Assembly: GCA_017445905.1 (NCBI GenBank)
Contig: JAFSRX010000009.1
Span: forward strand, 62,001-126,000
Source: Eubacterium sp.
Lineage (GTDB): Bacteria > Bacillota > Clostridia > Oscillospirales > Acutalibacteraceae
Reading direction: 5' to 3'
Length of the DNA: 64,000 nucleotides
Shown here one piece after another: positions 26,607 through 35,868 of the stretch; the stretch's first letter is position 1; each line of letters starts with the position of its first letter. The translations under genes were made by a program, and so were the position numbers. The notes beneath the pieces were generated by a model, which was not told the origin of the DNA, made no database searches, and saw nothing but the letters and a program-made list of their open reading frames with translations.

Positions 26607-26635
26607 ATAATATCATATTTTAATACATATGTCAA
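26607..26635 (-). promoter_or_regulatory. Promoter of the nhaC-family gene
   Basis: Minus strand TTGACA (26635-26630), 17-bp spacer, TATTAT (26612-26607). The transcript should start near 26600, placing the palindrome at 26582-26597 at about +3 to +18. Confidence 0.8.
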
Positions 26636-26647
26636 TTATAAATAAAC

Positions 26648-26674
26648 ACAAATTCTCATTTTTATCATAAAATG
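26648..26674 (+). promoter_or_regulatory. Possible sigma-K/E-type promoter of dpaA
   Basis: AC at 26648-26649, 16 bp, then CATAAAATG at 26666-26674, close to the Bacillus sigma-K pattern AC-N16-CATAnnnTA. dpaAB (spoVF) is a late mother-cell operon in Bacillus. The match is short, so confidence is low. Confidence 0.4.
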
Positions 26675-26692
26675 GTTTGGAGGGTGATTCAT

Positions 26693-27406
26693 ATTAAAAA
26701 GTTTTATATGCCCGATACCTCGGATAAAAGGATTGAATATGCAAAAAAAGAGCTTGAAAAGCTTGGTTATATTTCTATTAATAATTCAGATAATGCTGAT
26801 TTTATTGTTTTAGGAGTTAATCCTGAAAAAGAATACCTTAACTACATCATTCCTGTTTTTGCAGGAAATGTTAGTAAGAAAGGCGTTATTGACTATACAA
26901 AGAATGAAATTTTTGCTATAAAAAATGCTTATTTAACGGCAGAAGCAGCAATTTCAGTTGCAATTAATAACAGTGATTTCAGTTTAATAAACTCCCCTGT
27001 TTTAATTTGCGGATACGGAAGAATCTCAAAGGCGCTAAAAAGATATCTTGAAGCGTTTACAAATGATATAACGATATGCTTAAGAAATCCTCAGCAAAGA
27101 GCACATGCCGAGTCAACAGGGGCAAAAACAATAAGCTTTGATGAGTTGAATTGCAGAGAATACGATTTTATTTTTAATACTGTTCCACACCCTGTTTTTA
27201 ATAAAAAAGAACTTAAAACGATAAAAAAAGAAGCGCTTTTAATAGAACTCGCCTCATTCCCCGGCGGAGTTGATAAGCACTTTGCTGATTATTACAAAAT
27301 AAATCTTATTACTGCAGGAGGACTACCCGGAAAATATTCGCCCCAATCTGCAGGAGAAATAGTTGCACATACAATAGATAATCTGATAAAGGAGGAAGGC
27401 TTATGA
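26693..27406 (+). CDS. dpaA: Dipicolinate synthase subunit A
   Basis: 237 residues from an ATT at 26693, which is 9 nt after GGAGG (26679-26683). The in-frame ATG at 26672 lies before that ribosome site and within the proposed promoter; the next ATG, at 26708, is 24 nt away from it. Start therefore uncertain. Family evidence: PVLICGYGRISKALKRYLEA (NAD-binding fold), DFIFNTVPHPVF, ELASFPGGVDKHFADYYK and ITAGGLPGKYSPQSAGEIVA. With DpaB it makes dipicolinic acid from a tetrahydrodipicolinate-pathway intermediate, for loading into the forespore. It ends in an ATGA overlap with dpaB. Confidence 0.9.
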   Translation: MKKFYMPDTSDKRIEYAKKELEKLGYISINNSDNADFIVLGVNPEKEYLNYIIPVFAGNVSKKGVIDYTKNEIFAIKNAYLTAEAAISVAINNSDFSLINSPVLICGYGRISKALKRYLEAFTNDITICLRNPQQRAHAESTGAKTISFDELNCREYDFIFNTVPHPVFNKKELKTIKKEALLIELASFPGGVDKHFADYYKINLITAGGLPGKYSPQSAGEIVAHTIDNLIKEEGL

Positions 27407-27966
27407 AAATCGGATACTGTTTAACAGGCTCCTTCTGTACTTTCTCAAAGAGCATTGAAACAGTTAAAGAGCTTGTTAAAGCAGGTCATGAGGTTACGCC
27501 GATAATGAGTGAAAACGCCTTTTCAACAGATACCCGTTTCGGCGATGCAAAAGATATTCAAAACGAGCTTATCAGCATAACCGGAAACAGCATAATCCAC
27601 ACCATTAAACAGGCCGAGCCAATAGGTCCGAAAAAAATGTTTGATGTTCTTTGTGTTGTTCCCTGCACTGGAAATACCCTTGCAAAGCTTTCAAACGGAA
27701 TAACCGACACATCTGTTACTATGGCTGTTAAATCGCATATAAGAAATTCACGCCCCGTTGTTATCGGCGTTTCAACAAATGATGCTCTCGGCGCAGCGGC
27801 AAAAAATATCGGAACGCTGATGAATTATAAGAATTATTATTTTGTTCCTATTGGAATGGATGACTGCATAAACAAGCCAAAATCAATGGTATGCGACTTC
27901 ACAAAGGTTTTAAACACTATTGAGCTTGCCAATGAAGGAAAAGAAGTTGTGCAAAAAATATTCTAA
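27403..27966 (+). CDS. dpaB: Dipicolinate synthase subunit B
   Basis: 187 residues, flavoprotein-like fold: MKIGYCLTGSFCTFSKSIET, VVPCTGNTLAKLSNGITDTS, HIRNSRPVVIGVSTNDALGA, and a C-terminal FVPIGMDDCINKPKSMVCDF. Matches DpaB/SpoVFB of endospore formers. It overlaps dpaA by 4 bp, so the subunits are coupled. A bidirectional terminator follows. Confidence 0.96.
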   Translation: MKIGYCLTGSFCTFSKSIETVKELVKAGHEVTPIMSENAFSTDTRFGDAKDIQNELISITGNSIIHTIKQAEPIGPKKMFDVLCVVPCTGNTLAKLSNGITDTSVTMAVKSHIRNSRPVVIGVSTNDALGAAAKNIGTLMNYKNYYFVPIGMDDCINKPKSMVCDFTKVLNTIELANEGKEVVQKIF

Positions 27967-27970
27967 AAGC

Positions 27971-28004
27971 AAAAACCGTGGATGCTATATCCACGGCTTT
28001 ATTT
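27971..28004. terminator. Bidirectional terminator between dpaB and ispH-rpsA
   Basis: Stem CCGTGGAT (27976-27983) / ATCCACGG (27989-27996), loop GCTAT; T-rich tail on plus (CTTTATTTGTT) and A5 upstream giving T5 on minus. The two converging genes share it. Confidence 0.85.
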
Positions 28005-28010
28005 GTTATA

Positions 28011-30194
28011 TTATTCTTCAGTTGTTTCTTCAGCAGGTGCTTCGGCAACTTCTTCAACAGGAGCAACTTCCTCCGCAGGAGCTTCTTCAACTGTAGGTAC
28101 TTCCTCAACTGCCGGAACTTCTTCAACAGGAGCCCCTTCTTCAACTGCAAGCTCAGGAATAACTTCGTTTTCCTCGGGCTTTTCAAGAAGCTCTTTGATT
28201 GAAAGAGAAACTCTCTTCTTCTCAAAGTCGATATCAATTATTTTAGCCTTAACTACTTCGCCAACCTTAAGAACATCCTGAGGAGTCTTAATTCTCTCCC
28301 AGGCTATCTGGCTTATATGGATAAGACCGTCAACTGTCGGAAGGATATTAGCGAATGCACCGAATGTTGCAAAGCTAACAATTTTAGCATCAACAACAGA
28401 ACCAATGGGATAATCTCTCTTGAGGATTTCCCACGGATTGTCTTCAATCTTTCTGAAGCCGAGTGAAATCTTTCTTGTTTCCTCGTCAAGCTTCTTAATT
28501 GTTACTTCAACAACGTCGCCAACCTTAACAACCTCGCTGGGATGCTTGATTCTTGACCATGAAAGCTCGGAAATATGTATCATTCCGTCGATTCCGCCAA
28601 GGTCAACAAATGCGCCGTATGAAGTTAATGATTTAACTGTTCCTTCGAGCTTCATGCCTTCTTCGAGCTTAGCCCAAGCAGCATCCTGCTCTTCTTTTCT
28701 CTTTGCATCAGCAACAACCTTGATTGATGCACGCGCTCTTCTTCTTGATGGGTCAACATCAATAATCTTGAACTGAACAGTGCAGCCCATAAGTACATCG
28801 AGCTCCTGATTTCTCGGGAGACCGGTAAGTGGTGCCGGAACAAATACTCTTGTTCCTTTTGTTGTAACAAGAATTCCGCCGCGGACAATCTGGGTAACAG
28901 TTCCTTCGAGAACTTCATCAGCCTCTTTAGCAGCAACAATATCTTCCCAACCTTTTGTTGCATCGAAAAGACGCTTTGAAAGCTTAAGAACTCCGTCCTG
29001 ATCGTCGGTTTTCATAATAACCAGGTCGATTACATCACCAATTGCAACAACATCTTCACATTTTGCTACAGACTCAGCGCTTAAATCATCGAGAGCAACT
29101 ACGCCGGTCTGCTTTCTTCCGGGAACATCAACGTAAACCTCTGTTGGAGTAATTCCAACAACAGTTCCCTTTACTACTTTTGAGTTGTCGCTTTCCTTAA
29201 AAGACTCATTGAGTAATTCTTCAAAGGATGCCTCACCATCAGCAGATGCTTCGACAGCAGGCTTTTTTTCAGCCGTTTCAGCGATTTCTGCTGTCTCCAC
29301 AACTTCTTCAGTTACGGCTGAAGTTGTTTCAACTTCCTTTTCTTTAATTTCTTCGGACATGGATTTGAGTACCTCCTTGATAATTACCGAGGGTGTCGAA
29401 GCCCCGGCAGTAACACCTACAACATCGTAATCTTCAAGATTAATATCTTTGAGCTCATCAGCCGTTTCAATCAGGAACGACACGCAGTTCTCTGAACATA
29501 CTTCATGAAGCTTACATGTGTTTGATGAATGACGCCCTCCAATGACAATCATAGCATCTGATTGTTTTGAGATTTCAGCTGCCTCATATTGTCTTTCAGA
29601 CGTTGCATTGCATATTGTATCAAAAATTTGACAGTTTGTACATACCTTTTTAATAATTTTCTCGCATTTTTCCCATTCTTTTTTGGAAAAAGTTGTCTGA
29701 CAAACACAAATGCACTCTAGATTATTTACATAATCGTTGTTTTGTATAATTTTTAGTAATTCTGTTTCATTTTTAAAAACAAAATATTTGCCCTTACAGT
29801 AAGATGCAATACCCAAAACCTCAGGGTGTTTTTCATCCCCTGCAATAAGAACAGTAACATTTTCGTTTTGCTTTTTAACTATATTATGGATTTTTGTAAC
29901 AAACGGACAGGTTGCGTTAACAAAATCAACGTCGCTGTTTTCAAGTTCTTCAATAATCTGTTTTTCAACGCCGTGAGTTCTGATAACTAACTTATATCCT
30001 TCTTTGCAATCGGAAGGCGACTCAGCAATCAGGACTCCCCTGCTCTTTAAATCATCTACAAGCTGAGCGTTATGAATTATCGGTCCGAGAGTACAAACCT
30101 TCTCGCCCTTTTCAACCATTTCATAAACGAGTTCAACTGCTCTGTTAACTCCGAAACAAAATCCCGCTGTTTTCGCAAGTTTAATCTCTTTCAA
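28011..30194 (-). CDS. ispH-rpsA: Bifunctional HMBPP reductase IspH / ribosomal protein S1
   Basis: 727 residues starting at TTG 30194 (GGAGGGCTGAAG before it). Residues 1-280 are IspH with its three cluster cysteines in AGFCFGVNRAVE, NATCPFVTKIH and IFDTICNATSERQ; it makes IPP/DMAPP in the MEP pathway. An acidic linker follows, then four S1 RNA-binding repeats (for example EGMKLEGTVKSLTSYGAFVD and GGIDGMIHISELSWSRIKHP) and an E/P/A-rich tail. The fusion is known in many Clostridia. It overlaps plsC by 14 bp. Confidence 0.96.
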   Translation of the reverse strand: MKEIKLAKTAGFCFGVNRAVELVYEMVEKGEKVCTLGPIIHNAQLVDDLKSRGVLIAESPSDCKEGYKLVIRTHGVEKQIIEELENSDVDFVNATCPFVTKIHNIVKKQNENVTVLIAGDEKHPEVLGIASYCKGKYFVFKNETELLKIIQNNDYVNNLECICVCQTTFSKKEWEKCEKIIKKVCTNCQIFDTICNATSERQYEAAEISKQSDAMIVIGGRHSSNTCKLHEVCSENCVSFLIETADELKDINLEDYDVVGVTAGASTPSVIIKEVLKSMSEEIKEKEVETTSAVTEEVVETAEIAETAEKKPAVEASADGEASFEELLNESFKESDNSKVVKGTVVGITPTEVYVDVPGRKQTGVVALDDLSAESVAKCEDVVAIGDVIDLVIMKTDDQDGVLKLSKRLFDATKGWEDIVAAKEADEVLEGTVTQIVRGGILVTTKGTRVFVPAPLTGLPRNQELDVLMGCTVQFKIIDVDPSRRRARASIKVVADAKRKEEQDAAWAKLEEGMKLEGTVKSLTSYGAFVDLGGIDGMIHISELSWSRIKHPSEVVKVGDVVEVTIKKLDEETRKISLGFRKIEDNPWEILKRDYPIGSVVDAKIVSFATFGAFANILPTVDGLIHISQIAWERIKTPQDVLKVGEVVKAKIIDIDFEKKRVSLSIKELLEKPEENEVIPELAVEEGAPVEEVPAVEEVPTVEEAPAEEVAPVEEVAEAPAEETTEE

Positions 30195-30837
30195 CTTCAG
30201 CCCTCCAGAGCTCAGTTATTCTGTCCATAACAAGATTTGCTGCCGCCTTAATATCGTGGGGACCGAAATCCTCTTTATCAAAGCCCATTTCTTCGGGAGT
30301 TATCAGCTTTCCGTATGAAACAGTTACCTTTGTTCCGATTTTAATTTTTTCATTAGCACAAATTGCAACGGGAAGAACGCCTGAATTTGTTGCTTTTGCA
30401 ATAACTGCAACGCCTGATTTTGCCTTCTGAGGAACACCGTTTTTATCCTTGATTCTTCTTCCCTCGGGGCAAATTGCCATAACGTGGCCCTCTTCAATAA
30501 TCTTTTCGCCGTATGTAATTGCCGAGTTATCGCCCTGACCTCTTTTAACAGGAAAACCGTACATATGGGTTATAAACCATGCTGCAAAAGGATTTTTGAA
30601 AAGCTCTGCCTTTGCCATAAAGTGAAGAGCGGGCATTTCTTTGGGCGCTGCCGCAAAAACAGGGTCAAAGGCGCAGGTATGGTTAACTGCAACGATGAAT
30701 TTCTCGTTACCCTGAGGTATGTTTTCAACGCCTTTGAATTTCATTTTATAAAGCGGCTGAATAATCGGCTTAAAAACAGTTTTAATAAAGCCGTAAAGCT
30801 TATAATGCTTCACCTCGGAATAATCAAATTCTTTCAT
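30181..30837 (-). CDS. plsC: 1-acyl-sn-glycerol-3-phosphate acyltransferase
   Basis: 218 residues. Catalytic HX4D in VAVNHTCAFDPVFAA, the EGRR motif in AICPEGRRIKD and PVAICANEKIKIG mark the PlsC family, which makes phosphatidic acid at the membrane. The cmk-plsC-ispH order is a conserved clostridial cluster; plsC starts one base inside the cmk stop (TAATG). Confidence 0.95.
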   Translation of the reverse strand: MKEFDYSEVKHYKLYGFIKTVFKPIIQPLYKMKFKGVENIPQGNEKFIVAVNHTCAFDPVFAAAPKEMPALHFMAKAELFKNPFAAWFITHMYGFPVKRGQGDNSAITYGEKIIEEGHVMAICPEGRRIKDKNGVPQKAKSGVAVIAKATNSGVLPVAICANEKIKIGTKVTVSYGKLITPEEMGFDKEDFGPHDIKAAANLVMDRITELWRAEVERD

Positions 30838-31496
30838 TATATATTCTCCTTAACGATATTTATAACTGCCTGAATTGACTCTTCAAGGTTAAGTTCTGAA
30901 GTATCAAGCATTATTGATTCCTCACTCGGTTTAAGGGGAGCAATCTCTCTGTGTGAATCCTGATAATCACGCTGATTAACATCTGCAAGAACATCTTCAA
31001 ACATAACGCTCTCGCCTTTTTCAATCAGTTCATCATATCTTCTTTTTGCTCTGCACTCAGGTGAGGCAAAAAGAAAGATTTTAACCTTTGCATCCGGAAG
31101 AACAACCGTTGCAATATCCCTTCCGTCCATAATAACGTTATTCTTTTTTGCAATATCTCTCTGCAAATCAAGGAGGAATTCACGAACCTTTGGTATTGCT
31201 GAAACAGCGCTTGCTCCCATTGAGATTTCGGGTGTTCTTATTAATGAAGAAACGTCCTCGCCATTGAGAAAAACAGCCTGAACGCCGTCTATATATTTAA
31301 GCTCAACATTTATATCACTGAGCATATCTATGATTTTATCGGTATCGCCTAAAAATCCTTTTCTCTGAGCGCCGAGCGCAACAGTTCTGTAAAGCGCGCC
31401 TGTATCAACATAGATATATCCCAGCTCCTTTGCTGCAGCTTTAGCAACTGTGCTTTTTCCTGCGCCTGCAGGTCCATCGATTGCAACATTAATCAT
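30837..31496 (-). CDS. cmk: Cytidylate kinase
   Basis: 219 residues. P-loop in AIDGPAGAGKSTVAKAAAKE, DTGALYRTVALGA, VIMDGRDIATVVLPDAKVKI and LIEKGESVMFEDVLADVNQR are all standard for CMP/dCMP kinase. The ribosome site AAGGAG lies just before the ATG. First gene of cmk-plsC-ispH-rpsA. Confidence 0.97.
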   Translation of the reverse strand: MINVAIDGPAGAGKSTVAKAAAKELGYIYVDTGALYRTVALGAQRKGFLGDTDKIIDMLSDINVELKYIDGVQAVFLNGEDVSSLIRTPEISMGASAVSAIPKVREFLLDLQRDIAKKNNVIMDGRDIATVVLPDAKVKIFLFASPECRAKRRYDELIEKGESVMFEDVLADVNQRDYQDSHREIAPLKPSEESIMLDTSELNLEESIQAVINIVKENI

Positions 31497-31512
31497 TTTG
31501 TTTTCTCCTTAT

Positions 31513-31633
31513 TTCAGTTAGGAGTGAGGGAAGAGAAATGAGGAGTTAATGTTTCTCGCTTCGCTCAATCAATAATAGAATAGCTGTCTGCAAGACCCAA
31601 AATTCATAATTCCTAATTCCTAATTCCTAATTT
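31513..31633 (-). repeat. Two 7-bp-period arrays and dispersed repeats between baiN-like gene and cmk
   Basis: After the flavoprotein stop the minus strand reads AAATTAG, GAATTAG, GAATTAG, GAATTAT, GAATTTT, then GGGTCTTGCAGACAGC (also found at 37897-37912, plus strand). Next is a second copy of the 27-bp repeat of 21153-21180 (31550-31576), and then a second heptamer run (TAACTCC, TCATTTC, TCTTCCC, TCACTCC) up to the cmk ribosome site. No gene here. Confidence 0.7.
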
Positions 31634-32863
31634 TTATATGTTTTCCCCGCAGACATATCCCGTTGAAAACGCTATCTGCAGATTGAATCCGCCCGTATAG
31701 GCATCAACATCAATTATTTCTCCTGCAAAATAAAGATTATCAATAATCTTTGATTTCATTGTTTTCGGGTCAATTTCCTTAACGTCAACTCCACCCGAGG
31801 TTATAACTGCCTCATCAATCGGTCTGAAATCAGTTATATCAACAGAAAAATTCTTTAAAAGATTAACAAGGTTTCTTCTTTTTTCCCTGGTTATCTGATT
31901 ACATTTAACTGATGGCTCAATTTTGCTGAGTTTTACCACAGTCGGAATAATCTTATTAGGAAGAAGCTTTGAAAGTGAATTGATAAAATCCTTGTTTTTA
32001 TTTTCTTCAAAATCCCGCTGAATGCGTTTATCGAGAGTTTTTTCATCAAGTGCAGGTTTCAAGTCAATAACAAGTTTATATTTCTTTTCTTTCGGATTAC
32101 TCATATGAGCTGAGGCAGAAAGAATAACGGGTCCGCTTACTCCGAAATGAGTAAAAAGCATTTCACCGAAATCACTATATATTGTTTTATCGCCATCAAA
32201 CAATTTAATACTGATATTTTTAAGCGACAACCCCTGCAATGAAGGAATAAAATTATTTGAGCAAACAAGTGGAACAAGCGAAGGTCTGAGCGGAGTTACA
32301 TTATGACCCGCCATTTTTGCAAATTCATATCCGTCACCGGTTGAGCCTGTCTGGGGATAGCTTTTTCCGCCTGTGCAAATTGCAAGAGCATCGCATTCAA
32401 GACTTTTTCCCTCATCAAGCATAACTGCTTTAACTCTGTTATCCTCAATAACAATTGATTTAACAGTATTGTTTATTATTCTTGCTCCGCTTTTTTCAGC
32501 ATATCTAACAAGCGCATCAACAATATCAACTGCCTTATCCGAAACAGGAAAAACTCTGTTTCCCCTTTCGATTTTTGTTTCAACTCCGAGTTCTTCAAAA
32601 AGCGCTATTGTGTCATACGGCATAAACACTGAAAACGCAGAGAACATAAATCTCGGATTTTTCGGAACATTTGAAATTAATTCATTAATATCAAAGCAGG
32701 CATTTGTTACATTGCATCTGCCCTTGCCCGTTATCATAACCTTTCTGGCAGGACGTGCGTTTTTTTCAATCACTGTTACATCGAGTCCTCTTTTGCCACT
32801 TCTTGCAGCAGCCATTAATCCCGATGCGCCCGCACCGATAATTATAACCTTTTTATTATCCAT
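31634..32863 (-). CDS. BaiN/HI0933-like flavoprotein (aminoacetone oxidase family)
   Basis: 409 residues. FAD-binding IIGAGASGLMAAARSGKRG at the N-terminus, VMITGKGRCNVTNACFD, ALAICTGGKSYPQTGSTGDG and the C-terminal LYFAGEIIDVDAYTGGFNLQ. Family members bind FAD and NAD; in gut clostridia BaiN reduces bile-acid intermediates, but most homologues, including this one next to cmk, have no proven substrate. Length typical. Confidence 0.9.
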   Translation of the reverse strand: MDNKKVIIIGAGASGLMAAARSGKRGLDVTVIEKNARPARKVMITGKGRCNVTNACFDINELISNVPKNPRFMFSAFSVFMPYDTIALFEELGVETKIERGNRVFPVSDKAVDIVDALVRYAEKSGARIINNTVKSIVIEDNRVKAVMLDEGKSLECDALAICTGGKSYPQTGSTGDGYEFAKMAGHNVTPLRPSLVPLVCSNNFIPSLQGLSLKNISIKLFDGDKTIYSDFGEMLFTHFGVSGPVILSASAHMSNPKEKKYKLVIDLKPALDEKTLDKRIQRDFEENKNKDFINSLSKLLPNKIIPTVVKLSKIEPSVKCNQITREKRRNLVNLLKNFSVDITDFRPIDEAVITSGGVDVKEIDPKTMKSKIIDNLYFAGEIIDVDAYTGGFNLQIAFSTGYVCGENI

Positions 32864-32879
32864 AATTTAATATTATAAT

Positions 32880-34784
32880 TTATACATCAAGTTCTGTCAA
32901 TTCTTCGCTGAGATTTTCCCACTCTTCATAAAGACTTTCTTTCAGCTTTGTTTTTTCATCAAGCGCTTTTGTCAGCTCCATTAATTCTTCGTAATTTGCG
33001 TTTTGCATTTTTTCTTCAATAAGAGCGGTTTCAGTTTCAGCCTCTTCAATTTCCTGTTCACATTTTTTCAGCCTTGTTTTTGCTTTTCTCAAAGCTGACT
33101 GACGTTCTTTTTTGAGCTGATATTCATTTGGTTTCTTTTCCTTTGGTGACTTTTCAGAAGAAGTATTATTTATTGAAATACTGTTTTTCTTTTCAATATA
33201 TTCATCATAATTACCGAGATACTCGCAAACGCCGTCTTTTTTGAGTTCAAGAATTCGGGTTGCAAGCTTATTTATAAAATATCTGTCGTGGGATACGATA
33301 AGCATTGTTCCGCTGTAATCAATAAGAGTGTTTTCAAGTTCTTCTCTTGAAAAAGCGTCAAGGTGATTAGTAGGCTCGTCGAGGAGAAGAAAATTGAACT
33401 TACCAAGCATCAGTTTAAGAAGCGCAACTCTCGCCCTTTCTCCGCCCGAACACTCTGAAAGATTTTTGAAAACATCCTCGCCTTTGAAAAGAAATGCTGC
33501 AAGCGCTGAGCGAACAGAGGTTTCACTCATAGAAGGAAATGACGACCAAATTTCTTCAATAACTGTTTTTGATAAATCGAGCTTTGCCTGAACCTGGTCA
33601 AAATAACCTGTAAAAACATTTGCTCCGAACTTAAAGTATCCGCCGTCGGCACTGTAATCCTTCATAAGAATTTTGAGAAGTGTTGTTTTTCCGCAGCCGT
33701 TTTCACCGAGAAGAAAAACTCTTTCATTTCTTCTTATGTTAAATGAAGCATTTTCAAATATCTTCTTTGTGCCGAAGCTCTTTTTAAGTTCGCTTACATT
33801 TAAAACCTCTTCACCGCTGATGAATTTCGGAGTGAAATCAAAACGTATTCTTTCAACTTTTGAATCGGGAACAACTAACTGAGCTTTCAGTTTTTCAAGT
33901 CTTTTTTCTTCGCTTTCAGCTTTTTTTATGCTCTTTTCTCTGTTCCACTGTCTTTGCTGAGTAATAATTCCCTCAATACGCTCGATTTCCTTCATATCGT
34001 TTTCGTATTTATCCTCAATAGCTTTCTGCTCTGCTTCCTTTTTCTTTAGAAAAACAGAATAATTGCCCATATATGAACGGCATTTTCCGTTTTCAATTTC
34101 AATGGTTTTATTTGTTATTCTATCGAGAAAATATCTGTCGTGGGAAACAATTAAGAGTGCGCCCGAAAAGTCCTTTAAAAAGCCCTCAAGCCATTCAAGA
34201 GCGTTTAAATCAAGATGGTTTGTCGGCTCGTCAAGAAGAAGAAAATCCGCTTTTGATAAAAGGAGCTTTGCAAGAATGAGTTTTGATTTCTGCCCGCCCG
34301 AAAGAGAAGAGGTCGGCATATCAAAATCCTTTTCATCAAAGCCGAGTCCTATAAGCGATGAACGGGTCAGGCTCTTATAAGTCAGTCCGCCGTCACGAGA
34401 AAAAACATTTGTTAAGTAGTCCTGGCGTTCGATATTCTTTTCCTGGTTGCCGATACCGTTTGTCAGGTTATAGGAAATTTCTTCAAGCTCATTTTCAATT
34501 TTAATTAAATCATCAAATACTGAAATGAGTTCATTATATACGGTTTTGTTTTCGGAACAGGTATGCTGCTCCATATATCCAATTTTAGCATTTCTTGAAA
34601 TAAAGCAGTTTCCGTCTGTTGCCTCATATTCACCTGTTATAATTTTGAAAAGAGAAGTTTTGCCGGCTCCGTTACATCCGATTAAGCCAACCTTTTCCTT
34701 CTCTTTTATATCAAAGGAAACGCCCTCAAAAAGCGTTTTTTCTCCGAAAGAGAGTGTTAAATTCTGAACATCAAGAATTGCCAT
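32880..34784 (-). CDS. ABC-F family ATPase
   Basis: 634 residues with two ABC cassettes and no membrane domain: GCNGAGKTSLFKI with SLSGGQKSKLILAK and LLLDEPTNHLDLNALEWLEG; GENGCGKTTLLKI with ECSGGERARVALLKL. A charged linker sits between, and a C-terminal coiled coil (about 560-634) is rich in K and E. ABC-F proteins act on the ribosome's E site; resistance and housekeeping members cannot be told apart here, though the layout with a C-terminal coil suggests the Uup/YdiF housekeeping type. Confidence 0.94.
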   Translation of the reverse strand: MAILDVQNLTLSFGEKTLFEGVSFDIKEKEKVGLIGCNGAGKTSLFKIITGEYEATDGNCFISRNAKIGYMEQHTCSENKTVYNELISVFDDLIKIENELEEISYNLTNGIGNQEKNIERQDYLTNVFSRDGGLTYKSLTRSSLIGLGFDEKDFDMPTSSLSGGQKSKLILAKLLLSKADFLLLDEPTNHLDLNALEWLEGFLKDFSGALLIVSHDRYFLDRITNKTIEIENGKCRSYMGNYSVFLKKKEAEQKAIEDKYENDMKEIERIEGIITQQRQWNREKSIKKAESEEKRLEKLKAQLVVPDSKVERIRFDFTPKFISGEEVLNVSELKKSFGTKKIFENASFNIRRNERVFLLGENGCGKTTLLKILMKDYSADGGYFKFGANVFTGYFDQVQAKLDLSKTVIEEIWSSFPSMSETSVRSALAAFLFKGEDVFKNLSECSGGERARVALLKLMLGKFNFLLLDEPTNHLDAFSREELENTLIDYSGTMLIVSHDRYFINKLATRILELKKDGVCEYLGNYDEYIEKKNSISINNTSSEKSPKEKKPNEYQLKKERQSALRKAKTRLKKCEQEIEEAETETALIEEKMQNANYEELMELTKALDEKTKLKESLYEEWENLSEELTELDV

Positions 34785-34843
34785 AATTTCACCGTTAATA
34801 CACTAATGTGATTTCAATCTTTTATATTTTACATCAAAACTGC

Positions 34844-34872
34844 TTGAATGTGAAGTAAAAATTTGATATTAT
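34844..34872 (+). promoter_or_regulatory. Promoter of manA
   Basis: TTGAAT (34844-34849), 17 bp, TATTAT (34867-34872), about 30 bp before the manA ATG. Confidence 0.75.
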
Positions 34873-34903
34873 TATTCAAATAAAATAATTGTGAGGATTA
34901 ATT

Positions 34904-35857
34904 ATGGAAATACTAAAATTAAATCCCGTTTTTAAAGATTATATCTGGGGCGGAAACAGGCTCAGCAGCGACTATGGCTTTGAAACAGGTTTAGATAAGA
35001 CCGCTGAGGGCTGGATGCTCGCTTGTCATAAAGACGGAATGAACACCATTTCTTCGGGTGAATTTAAAGGCAAAACACTTCAGGAGGTTTTTGACAGCGA
35101 AGGTCTTGAAAAAATCGCAGGAAAAAACTGCCTCAAATTCCCGTATTTTCCTGTTCTTATTAAACTCATTGATGCATTTGATAATCTTTCTGTTCAGGTT
35201 CATCCCGATGATGAATACGCAAGAAGAGTTGAAAATGAATTCGGAAAAACCGAAATATGGTATGTTCTTGATGCAGTTAACGATGCTGAACTCATTTACG
35301 GCTTTAAAGAAAAAATAACATCTCAGGAATTTAAAGAGGCTATTGAAAACAATACTCTGCTTGATAAACTAAACAGAGTTAAGGTTAATAAAGGCGATTT
35401 GTTCTTCATTGAAGCGGGAACAGTTCACGCAATCGGAAAAGGCGCTCTTATTGCAGAAATTCAGCAGAATTCAAACTGCACTTACAGAGTTTATGACTAT
35501 GGAAGAGTTGGCAAAGACGGAAAGCCGAGAGAGCTTCACATTCAGAAGGCTATTGACGTTTCTAAAACCGAGCCGCCAAAATATGATATTAAGCCTCAGG
35601 GAAATGAAATAAAAATAAGCGGCGGAATATCCCAGCTTTTAACAAAATGCGACTTATTCACCGTTAATAGATATCTTGTTAACGGCGAAATAACTCTTAA
35701 AACCGATGAAACAAGCTTCAATCATATTCTTGTTATCGACGGAAACGGTAAAATAGAAAACGAAAATGCAAAGAAAGGCGATTCCTTCTTTATTCCTGCA
35801 AACTTCGGCAAATATAAAATCAGCGGTAACATAGAATTTCTGGTAACAAATATTTAA
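34904..35857 (+). CDS. manA: Mannose-6-phosphate isomerase, class I
   Basis: 317 residues. DYIWGGNRLSSDYG, the zinc-site motif LSVQVHPDDEYA, GKTEIWYVLDAV, and the signature EAGTVHAIGKGALIAEIQQN with YRVYDYGRVGKDG are classic of firmicute type I ManA. It interconverts mannose-6-phosphate and fructose-6-phosphate. GAGGATTAATT provides a ribosome site. Confidence 0.95.
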   Translation: MEILKLNPVFKDYIWGGNRLSSDYGFETGLDKTAEGWMLACHKDGMNTISSGEFKGKTLQEVFDSEGLEKIAGKNCLKFPYFPVLIKLIDAFDNLSVQVHPDDEYARRVENEFGKTEIWYVLDAVNDAELIYGFKEKITSQEFKEAIENNTLLDKLNRVKVNKGDLFFIEAGTVHAIGKGALIAEIQQNSNCTYRVYDYGRVGKDGKPRELHIQKAIDVSKTEPPKYDIKPQGNEIKISGGISQLLTKCDLFTVNRYLVNGEITLKTDETSFNHILVIDGNGKIENENAKKGDSFFIPANFGKYKISGNIEFLVTNI

Positions 35858-35868
35858 TAGTATAAAAA

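Noticed and set aside
27978..28281. Long Ser/Thr-rich or Phe/Leu/Arg-rich open frames opposite the IspH-S1 tail
   Set aside because: They are the complement of the E/P/A-rich repeat end of the S1 protein; low complexity, no ribosome site, not a gene.
32880..34784. ABC-F protein as antibiotic resistance factor
   Set aside because: The sequence alone does not separate resistance from housekeeping ABC-F proteins, and the context is housekeeping.
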